Origin: an uncultured Massilia sp.
Lineage (GTDB): Bacteria > Pseudomonadota > Gammaproteobacteria > Burkholderiales > Burkholderiaceae
DNA: 12,816 bases
Assembly: GCA_946886065.1 (NCBI GenBank)
Contig: CAMPHU010000136.1
Coordinates: forward strand, 1 to 12,816
Direction: 5' to 3'
Below the pieces are notes generated by a model. That model saw nothing but the letters and a program-made list of their open reading frames with translations. It was not told the origin of the DNA and searched no databases. The position numbers and the translations under genes were made by a program. Shown piece by piece: positions 8,317-12,816 of the stretch (the first letter of the stretch is position 1; each line of letters opens with the position of its first letter).

Positions 8317-8360
8317 ACAGCGCAGCACATTCGTCCAAGGCAGGCCCGGCTTGGCTCTTA

Positions 8361-8366
8361 TACAAT
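8361..8366 (+). promoter_or_regulatory. Likely -10 box of the cupin gene
   Basis: TACAAT within TTATACAAT, 46 bases before the cupin ATG. The transcript would begin near 8373, just ahead of a perfect hairpin at 8375-8390. No strong -35 at 17-bp spacing was found. Confidence 0.5.
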
Positions 8367-8374
8367 GATGCCAG

Positions 8375-8390
8375 GGCGGCAAGGGCCGCC
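8375..8390 (+). promoter_or_regulatory. 5'-leader hairpin of the cupin mRNA
   Basis: GGCGGC (8375-8380) and GCCGCC (8385-8390) form a perfect six-pair GC stem with an AAGG tetraloop. It sits almost at the predicted 5' end of the cupin transcript and 12 bases upstream of the GGAG ribosome-binding site. Stems at the 5' end can protect mRNA from decay; any regulatory role here is inference. Confidence 0.35.
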
Positions 8391-8412
8391 GTGACCAACA
8401 CTGGAGAAGAGC

Positions 8413-8799
8413 ATGTCGGGCTACAGCATCAACATCGAAGCGAAGACCCTCGCCGGAAACAACTTCCGCGAAGTCCTGTACACCACCCAGCGCAGCCAGC
8501 TGGTGATCATGACCCTGCAGCCGGGCGAGGAAATCGGCGTCGAGCGCCATGAAGGCCACGACCAGTTCATCCGCGTGGAAGCGGGCGAGGGCGTGGCGCT
8601 GCTGGACGGCGAAGAGCACAAGCTGGAAGACGGCGTGGCGGTCGTGATCCCGGCGGGCACCGAGCACAACGTCATCAACACCTCGAAGAGCGAGCCGATG
8701 CGCCTGTACACCCTGTACACGCCGCCGGAGCACCCGGATGGCATCATCCACGCCAACAAGGCCGAGGCCGACGAGTACGAGCGCCAGCACGGGCACTGA
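8413..8799 (+). CDS. Small single-domain cupin protein
   Basis: A 128-residue cytoplasmic protein with both cupin motifs. Motif 1 spans about residues 38-60 (G38, H46, H49, Q51, E56, G60). Motif 2 is exact at 74-89 (G74..P80.G82..H85..N89). His and Glu/Gln side chains in these positions usually bind one divalent metal in the barrel. The ending LYTLYTPPEHPDGIIHANKAEA is typical of a widespread family of small stand-alone cupins annotated as mannose-6-phosphate isomerase-like; the substrate is unknown. The ATG at 8413 has GGAGAAGAG just upstream. A TACAAT box with a leader hairpin precedes it and a strong terminator follows, so it is probably an independent transcription unit. Confidence 0.93.
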   Translation: MSGYSINIEAKTLAGNNFREVLYTTQRSQLVIMTLQPGEEIGVERHEGHDQFIRVEAGEGVALLDGEEHKLEDGVAVVIPAGTEHNVINTSKSEPMRLYTLYTPPEHPDGIIHANKAEADEYERQHGH

Positions 8800-8815
8800 A
8801 CGGGTCTGCGGACGT

Positions 8816-8843
8816 AAAAAAGCCGGCGCGGTGCCGGCTTTTT
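8816..8843. terminator. Bidirectional intrinsic terminator
   Basis: The A-run plus GCCGGC (8817-8827) pairs perfectly with GCCGGC plus the T-run (8833-8843) around the 5-nt loop GCGGT. On the plus strand the T-run follows the stem and ends the cupin transcript. On the minus strand the complementary T-run ends the lipoprotein transcript, whose stop lies at 8858. Confidence 0.92.
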
Positions 8844-8857
8844 CACGTTTGAATGGT

Positions 8858-9265
8858 TCAACGCCAATGATAGGGCCAGCGCGTGCCGATATGGCCGCCC
8901 CAGCCGCGGTGGTGGCCCCAGCCGCGGCCGAAGTTGAAGCCCAGGCCGATCGAGATCGGCGGGTAGGTGTAACGGGGCCGTTCGACGTACACCGGCTGCG
9001 GCGCATAGACCGGCTGCGGCGCGTAGACGGGCGACACGGTGGTCGGGGTCGAATAGGTGACCACCGGGCCGCTGGTCGTGGCCGCGGCCTGGCCGCTGGC
9101 GGCCGCGCGGGCGCCCGTACCGAGCGGGACCGGAGTAACCGATACCACTTGCCACTGGCTCGGATCGGTCGTCGACCCGTAGCCCCGGTTGGCGTAATTG
9201 GGGTGCTGGGTTGCGCAGCCCGCCAGCGTGGCGAGCGACGCAATGATGATGGCATGCTTGTTCAT
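8858..9265 (-). CDS. Small Gly/His/Trp-rich lipoprotein (hypothetical)
   Basis: A 135-residue predicted lipoprotein. The N-terminus MNKHAIIIASLATLAGC has a lysine, a short hydrophobic core and the lipobox LAGC with the acylated Cys at residue 17, so it should be exported by Sec and lipid-anchored. The middle is Ser/Thr/Ala-rich, then comes a tandem YAPQPV motif, then an aromatic C-terminus (GLGFNFGRGWGHHRGWGG) rich in Gly, His and Trp. I took the ATG at 9263-9265, not an in-frame one at 9322, because AGGAGG lies just upstream and the signal peptide begins there. The residue after the lipid Cys is Ala, not Asp, so an outer-membrane location is likelier. Function unknown; it shares a terminator with the cupin gene. 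Confidence 0.88.
   Translation of the reverse strand: MNKHAIIIASLATLAGCATQHPNYANRGYGSTTDPSQWQVVSVTPVPLGTGARAAASGQAAATTSGPVVTYSTPTTVSPVYAPQPVYAPQPVYVERPRYTYPPISIGLGFNFGRGWGHHRGWGGHIGTRWPYHWR
8991..9026. repeat. 18-bp tandem duplication inside the lipoprotein gene
   Basis: Two adjacent 18-bp copies (8991-9008 and 9009-9026) differ at one base and encode the doubled YAPQPV motif. Being in frame, this is probably replication slippage within a low-complexity linker. Confidence 0.8.
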
Positions 9266-9276
9266 GGCGGTCCTCC

Positions 9277-9292
9277 TGATGCTTGCATCATA
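9277..9292 (-). promoter_or_regulatory. -10 box with overlapping dyad before the lipoprotein gene
   Basis: On the minus strand TATGAT (9287-9292) is a good -10 for the lipoprotein gene, about 21 bases before its start codon. Overlapping it and reaching into the predicted start of transcription is a perfect dyad, TGATGC-TT-GCATCA (9277-9290), directly upstream of the AGGAGG site. A repressor operator is possible, but no regulator is encoded nearby. Confidence 0.35.
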
Positions 9293-9331
9293 GATGTTCC
9301 TCCGCCAACGCGCAGTGTGCATTACAGCTTG

Positions 9332-9697
9332 TTACACCTGGGCCAACATCAGCGCAGCCAGCGCCAGCAGGGCGGGAAGCGTCTGGATCAGGAGTATCCT
9401 CCGCTGGACCGTGGCCGCGCCCCACACGCCGGCCACCGCCACGCACAGCAGGCCGAACACCGCAAAGGCCCGCGCGGTGCCAGGATCCGGATGCAGGAAT
9501 CCAATGGCGAGCGCGGCAGCCAGGAAGCCGTTGTAGCAGCCCTGGTTCGACATCGCCGGCGCCAGGATCTCGGCCTGCTGCTCGCTCAGGCGGAACACCT
9601 TGCGGCCGCGGCTGCGGAACAGCACCGTCTCCAGCAGGAAGATGTAGACGTGGATGAGTAGTACCAGACCCATCAGGATATTTGCCGCCAGCGCCAT
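9332..9697 (-). CDS. DUF1304 family membrane protein
   Basis: A 121-residue integral membrane protein matching the DUF1304 pattern. The first helix is followed by HVYIFLLETVLFRSRGRKVF, then SNQGCYNGFLAAAL at residues 50-63 and two further hydrophobic helices to the C-terminus (four in all). The HxYIFxLExxxW/F and NQGxYNGFLA motifs are diagnostic of the family, whose function is not known. The start at 9697 has GGAGGA (9703-9708) upstream and a well-formed promoter. The lipoprotein gene follows 66 bp downstream on the same strand but appears to have its own -10, so co-transcription is possible but not required. Divergent from the NTF2-like gene. Confidence 0.93.
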   Translation of the reverse strand: MALAANILMGLVLLIHVYIFLLETVLFRSRGRKVFRLSEQQAEILAPAMSNQGCYNGFLAAALAIGFLHPDPGTARAFAVFGLLCVAVAGVWGAATVQRRILLIQTLPALLALAALMLAQV

Positions 9698-9717
9698 GCT
9701 CGTCCTCCGCTCGAAAA

Positions 9718-9746
9718 ACTGTATTGTACGGTAGCGCTATTGTCAG
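9718..9746 (-). promoter_or_regulatory. Sigma-70-type promoter of the DUF1304 gene
   Basis: On the minus strand CTGACA (9741-9746, 5/6 to consensus) and TACAGT (9718-9723, 4/6) are separated by exactly 17 bp. This gives a start near 9711 and a leader of about 14 nt containing the ribosome-binding site. A second -10-like TACAAT at 9723-9728 is too close to the -35. Confidence 0.6.
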
Positions 9747-9790
9747 CCGGGGAAGTGATAGTTGGTGAGCCTTGGGCTTCCCGGGCTTCC

Positions 9791-9796
9791 TATACT
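9791..9796 (+). promoter_or_regulatory. Likely -10 box of the NTF2-like gene
   Basis: TATACT (5/6 to consensus) lies 25 bases before the start codon at 9822, with AGGAGA in between. The upstream -35 is not clear; TTGGGC at 9772 is at 13-bp spacing. It lies in a 124-bp divergent gap shared with the DUF1304 promoter. Confidence 0.5.
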
Positions 9797-9821
9797 GACC
9801 GGTCCACAATCAGGAGACGTG

Positions 9822-10370
9822 ATGAAACGACCACTTGGCGCTGCCATCCTCGCCGCCGGAATCTTGTCTGCCGCGGGCGCCCCGGCCTGGGCCCAGTCCA
9901 GGGCCGACCACCGCCAGCAGATCGAACACATCGTCGAGACCTTCCGCAGGTCGATCATCGACAAGGACAAGGACAGCTTCCTGAAGCTGTTCCTGCGCGA
10001 AGACATTACCTGGTCCGCCGCCTTCACCGATGCGAGCATCGACCGCATGCACGCCCGTGTGCTCGCCAAGGATCCGTCCAAAGCCCGTCCGCCGAGGCAC
10101 TTCAGCAGCACGCCCCGCAAGTTCATCGAGGGTATCGCCTCGGACCCCGCACCGCAGGAGGAAACCTTCTCGAACGTGCGCATCGAGACCGACGGCGAGG
10201 TGGCCCAGGTCTGGTTCGACTACAGTTTCATGGATGGCAGCTACCGCGCCAACTGGGGCAAGGAAGCCTGGCATCTGGTGCGCACCGATGCGGGATGGAA
10301 GATCGCCTCCGTCGTCTGGTCGATGGAGACCAATCCGGAGCCGCCTCCGCCGCCGAAACCCAAGGCCTGA
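9822..10370 (+). CDS. Exported NTF2-like (SnoaL-like) domain protein
   Basis: A 182-residue protein. Residues 1-24 form a Sec signal peptide (MKRPLGAAIL... with AWA before the likely cut at Gln25). The mature part starts with an amphipathic helix (IEHIVETFRRSIIDKDKDSF) and ends with strands VAQVWFDYSFMDG and GKEAWHLVRTDAGWKIASVVWS. That helix plus curved-sheet order, and the W.LV...GWKI.S..WS ending, are typical of the NTF2-like/SnoaL superfamily, which covers many unrelated ligand-binding and enzymatic roles, so no reaction can be named. A short Pro-rich tail closes it. The ATG at 9822 has AGGAGA upstream; an in-frame earlier start would bury the signal peptide. Likely periplasmic. It converges on the SGNH gene with a 31-bp gap. 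Confidence 0.88.
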   Translation: MKRPLGAAILAAGILSAAGAPAWAQSRADHRQQIEHIVETFRRSIIDKDKDSFLKLFLREDITWSAAFTDASIDRMHARVLAKDPSKARPPRHFSSTPRKFIEGIASDPAPQEETFSNVRIETDGEVAQVWFDYSFMDGSYRANWGKEAWHLVRTDAGWKIASVVWSMETNPEPPPPPKPKA

Positions 10371-10401
10371 GCGGCGCTCGGTCCGCCGACCAGCCCGGCG
10401 C

Positions 10402-11697
10402 TCAGCTTGCGGCCAGGGTCGCCAGCTGGCCCAGGGGCACGCAGGCCGCCATTGCCTGGTAGCCCGCGTCGCCCGGATGCAGGTGGTCGCCGCTGTCGCA
10501 GGCGGCGCGCATCCGTTCCGGCGCCTGCGGATCGCGCAGGGCCAGGTCATAATCGGCCACCAGGTCGAAGGCGCCTGAGCTGCGCACCCAGGCATTCGCC
10601 GCCTGGCGCGCCGCCTCGCGCGCCGCATTGAAGTACACGTGGCCGCCGAAAGGCGGCAGCGTGCCTCCCATCACCGCGATGCCGCGCGCATGCGCGCGCT
10701 CGATCAGTTGCCGGTAGCCGGTGGCCAGCTCTTCCGTGCGTACCGGGCTCGACGCAGGACTGTAGAGGATGTCGTTGGTGCCGATGAGCACCGCCAGTGC
10801 GCGCACGCCGGCCGTGGCCAGCACGTCGCGGTCGAAGCGCTCGAGCAGGTCGCGTCCCGCGAGCGGCATGCTGCCGTCGTCGAGCAGCAGGCGGTTGCCG
10901 CTGATGCCCCGGTTGACCACGGCGAAGGGCCCCATGGCGCCCAGCTCGGCCTGGAAGCGCCGCGCCAGCCAGTCCGGCCAGCGCCGGTTGGCGTTGCTGG
11001 TGCTGCCCACGCCGTCGGTCATCGAATCGCCCACCGCGACGATCACCGACGCGAAACGGTCCGCGTCCACTTCCGCCAGCAGGGGCCAGGAGCCGAGGGT
11101 GCGCTGGACCGGCAGCGCGGTATCCGCCGTGTGGTCGCCGCTGGTCGACACATAGCTGGTCTGGCAGGCGGCGCCGTGCATGGTGGTCAGCGCGGCCGAT
11201 CCGGGCAGGTACAGGCTGACCGCCAGGTCGGCGAAGGGGCCGACCGACAGCTCGACCGGATCGGACAGCGCAGGCGCCCCGGCCGGGATGGTGATGGCGG
11301 CGCGCCCGCCGAAGCCCAGGGCGCGGTTGGTGCCGGCAACTACGCTGGCCGCGCTCGCGCGCAGGCCGATGCGGGCGGCGCCGATGCGCAGCGGCGTACC
11401 GCCCATTTCGTTCGACAGGCGGATGCGCAGGCGGCCGGCGCCGATCCCGGTGCGCACGATCAGGCGCAGGGTCTGGCCGTTGAGGGTCAGCAGGCTGCCG
11501 GACGGCGGCGGACCGGCCGGCGCGCAGCCCCAGGCGGCGTACCACGGAGCGGGACGCGCGGACTGGGCCACGGCGGGCGGCGCGGATGCCGCGAGGGCGC
11601 CGGCCAGGGCGGGCACGCCCACGAGCACGCGGCGGCGCCCGGCATCTGGAACTGCATGATTATCGGAAAGGGAGGCGCGTTTCGCCCTGGTGTCCAT
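10402..11697 (-). CDS. Exported SGNH/GDSL-family esterase with N-terminal beta domain
   Basis: A 431-residue hydrolase. The N-terminus has a twin-arginine-like signal (GRRRVLVG at 20-27, hydrophobic core, cut near PAVAQ at 41-45). Residues 50-205 form a beta-rich domain opening with WYAAWGCAP, common in this subfamily. The catalytic domain carries all SGNH blocks: GDSMTDG (nucleophile S225), GISGN (G267), GTND (306-309) and DHLH (D404, H407). Members hydrolyse esters such as acetylated sugars or lipids; the substrate is unknown. The ATG at 11695-11697 has CAGGAG upstream; an in-frame ATG ten codons earlier is less well supported. It follows serB on the same strand after 131 bp. I see no clear promoter there. 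Confidence 0.93.
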   Translation of the reverse strand: MDTRAKRASLSDNHAVPDAGRRRVLVGVPALAGALAASAPPAVAQSARPAPWYAAWGCAPAGPPPSGSLLTLNGQTLRLIVRTGIGAGRLRIRLSNEMGGTPLRIGAARIGLRASAASVVAGTNRALGFGGRAAITIPAGAPALSDPVELSVGPFADLAVSLYLPGSAALTTMHGAACQTSYVSTSGDHTADTALPVQRTLGSWPLLAEVDADRFASVIVAVGDSMTDGVGSTSNANRRWPDWLARRFQAELGAMGPFAVVNRGISGNRLLLDDGSMPLAGRDLLERFDRDVLATAGVRALAVLIGTNDILYSPASSPVRTEELATGYRQLIERAHARGIAVMGGTLPPFGGHVYFNAAREAARQAANAWVRSSGAFDLVADYDLALRDPQAPERMRAACDSGDHLHPGDAGYQAMAACVPLGQLATLAAS

Positions 11698-11828
11698 GGC
11701 TGGCTCCTGTCGGTGGACGGGCGGCACGGTACGGCCGCGGATTCACCTTAGCCCAGCGGCGCCGGGCTTCCAACAGGAGCATGCACAAGGCTTGCGCTGC
11801 CTCGTACGGGCGTTTCCCGCGCTTATCC

Positions 11829-12686
11829 CTACTGTGGCGCGAGGATGTTCAGGAGCCCGTCCAGGCCCGAGAAGTTCAGCGCCACGCTGGCCTGGGCGCG
11901 CACCACCGGCTTGGCGCGGAAAGCCACCGACAGCCCGGCAATCCCCATCATCTTGAGGTCGTTGGCGCCGTCGCCCATCACGATGGCATGGGCCGGCGAG
12001 ATGCCCAGCTCTTCACACACGCGCTGGACGGTGCGTTTTTTTTCTTCAGCATCCACAATGCCGCCGACCACCTTGCCGGTGAGCTTGCCGTTCGCCACCT
12101 CGAGCACGTTGGCGTGGGCAAAGTCGAGCTTGAGGCGCTGCTGGAGGCGTTCGGTGAAGAAGGTGAAGCCGCCCGAGACCAGCAGGGTCTTGAGCCCGGC
12201 CGCCTGCACCGCCTGCAGCATGGCTTCGCCGCCCGCCGAGATGCGCAGGCGCTCGTCGTAGACGCGCTCCAGCGCGCTCGCTTCCAGGCCCTCGAGCAGG
12301 GCCACGCGGCGGGTGAGGCTGGCGGCGAAATCCAGTTCGCCGCGCATCGCGGCCTCGGTGATCTCGGACACCTGGGGCTTGAGGCCCTGCATGTCGGCGA
12401 TCTCGTCGATGCACTCGATCGTGATCAGGGTCGAGTCCATGTCCATGGCCACCAGGCCGAAGTCGCGCAGCGTGCGGCCGGGCTCGATGAAGGTGGCGTC
12501 GATGCCGGCGTCGAAGGCCGCTTGTTCCACCTGCGCCTTCAGTTCGGCGCTGAAGGGGACGGCTTCGCAGCGCAGGGCATGGGCGTCGATCGTGTGGGCG
12601 CGGGCGCCGCCGGCCAGGCGGGCGATCGCGGCGAGCGTGTCGGGGGCGGCCTGCGGCCCCTGGAGCACCAGGTTCATGGTCATCAT
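11829..12686 (-). CDS. serB: Phosphoserine phosphatase
   Basis: A 285-residue HAD-superfamily enzyme that removes phosphate from O-phosphoserine in the last step of serine synthesis, in the cytoplasm. The nucleophile motif is AMDMDSTLI (D82, acid/base D84), followed by IECIDEIA, SGGFTFF (171-177), lysines 216-217 and GDGANDLKMM (238-247); all catalytic positions are intact. Residues 1-75 form the N-terminal regulatory-type domain seen in longer SerB proteins. The exact start is uncertain: ATGs at 12684-12686, 12681-12683 and 12675-12677 are all possible and none has a clear Shine-Dalgarno. The gene starts four bases after the mfd stop, so translational coupling to mfd is likely. No convincing terminator follows it. 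Confidence 0.96.
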   Translation of the reverse strand: MMTMNLVLQGPQAAPDTLAAIARLAGGARAHTIDAHALRCEAVPFSAELKAQVEQAAFDAGIDATFIEPGRTLRDFGLVAMDMDSTLITIECIDEIADMQGLKPQVSEITEAAMRGELDFAASLTRRVALLEGLEASALERVYDERLRISAGGEAMLQAVQAAGLKTLLVSGGFTFFTERLQQRLKLDFAHANVLEVANGKLTGKVVGGIVDAEEKKRTVQRVCEELGISPAHAIVMGDGANDLKMMGIAGLSVAFRAKPVVRAQASVALNFSGLDGLLNILAPQ

Positions 12687-12690
12687 GGGA

Positions 12691-12816
12691 TTAAGCGAGC
12701 AGTTGTTTGATAGTCTGTTTAACCTGGTTCACGCGCGCCTGCAGGTCCGGCATGCCGGCGGTGATGCGCAGCTTGTCCTGGCCGGCCAGCTTGATGTGGC
12801 GGTTCTTCTGGATCAG
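12691..12816 (-). CDS. mfd: Transcription-repair coupling factor Mfd, C-terminal 41 residues
   Basis: The minus strand is open from the window edge to a TAA at 12691-12693, encoding 41 residues beginning LIQKNRHIKLAGQDKLRIT and ending KQTIKQLLA. The pattern LxQKxxxxxKLxGxxKLRxxxxxPDLxxRV matches the end of the Mfd C-terminal regulatory domain. The E. coli protein has the equivalent ...LLQK...RLDGPTRLKF...LSERKTRIEWV. Mfd is a DNA translocase that removes stalled RNA polymerase from lesions and recruits UvrA. Only this tail is present; the N-terminal part lies beyond the window. Direct linkage to serB supports the call. Confidence 0.85.
   Translation of the reverse strand: MIQKNRHIKLAGQDKLRITAGMPDLQARVNQVKQTIKQLLA

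Noticed and set aside
7789..9255. 488-codon minus-strand open frame
   Set aside because: It crosses the cupin, Cys-cluster and Mut7-C genes antisense and the bidirectional terminator; it is Arg/Pro-rich with no recognisable motif.
8738..9661. 307-codon plus-strand open frame
   Set aside because: It runs through the terminator at 8816-8843 and antisense to the lipoprotein and DUF1304 genes; composition is shadow-like.
10368..10404. Nested inverted repeat between the NTF2-like and SGNH genes as a terminator
   Set aside because: TGAGCG/CGCTCA with an inner GGTC/GACC stem is short and imperfectly stacked and has no T-run on either strand, so I do not call it.
11728..11828. Terminator after serB
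   Set aside because: Only a weak GCGCA/TGTGC pairing and a four-base CGGG/CCCG stem are present, with no T-run.
10639..12710. Long plus-strand open frames (370 and 374 codons) opposite the SGNH gene and serB
   Set aside because: Complementary shadows of two genes with intact catalytic motifs on the minus strand; His/Gly/Arg-rich with no domain signals.

Overview
The window is high-GC, gene-dense chromosomal DNA with very strong G/C bias at third codon positions. It most resembles a betaproteobacterium of the Oxalobacteraceae (Massilia/Telluria type). That placement is an inference from composition, protein style and the mfd-serB linkage; no rRNA or other marker is present. I see no tRNA, rRNA, insertion sequence, integrase or CRISPR array.

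Bases 1-5169 (+) hold the 3' part of a giant secreted repeat protein. Eight RTX-type calcium-binding units are followed by a hemolysin-type calcium-binding-related segment, a cadherin-like spacer, five VCBS repeats, a dystroglycan/He_PIG-type cadherin domain and a short charged tail. The gene starts before the window. The RTX units carry a second-order repeat of exactly 999 bp, and the VCBS units are nearly identical at DNA level over about 321-bp periods.

Bases 5224-6078 (-) hold a thioredoxin 2 (trxC) followed by a small three-helix inner-membrane protein, probably co-transcribed. A 215-bp divergent gap separates trxC from a plus-strand series: a DUF72/YecE TIM-barrel protein, a Mut7-C RNase with a ubiquitin-like N-terminus and zinc ribbon, a small Cys-cluster protein overlapping it by a few bases, and a small cupin. 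The cupin gene ends at a clear bidirectional terminator (8816-8843). The first three genes of this series lack a Shine-Dalgarno sequence, and two of them are preceded by the same 9-mer carrying a TAGAAT -10-like box.

Bases 8858-9697 (-) hold a small Gly/His-rich lipoprotein and a DUF1304 membrane protein. DUF1304 is divergent from an exported NTF2-like protein (9822-10370, +). That gene converges on a Tat-type exported SGNH/GDSL esterase (10402-11697, -). The window ends with serB (11829-12686, -) and the last 41 codons of mfd (12691 to the edge, -), four bases apart and so almost certainly one transcript.

Most of the window is housekeeping or conserved-hypothetical material. The parts most worth a second look are the two-level repeat architecture of the RTX/VCBS protein and the Mut7-C RNase with its overlapping Cys-cluster partner and apparently leaderless or SD-less starts.
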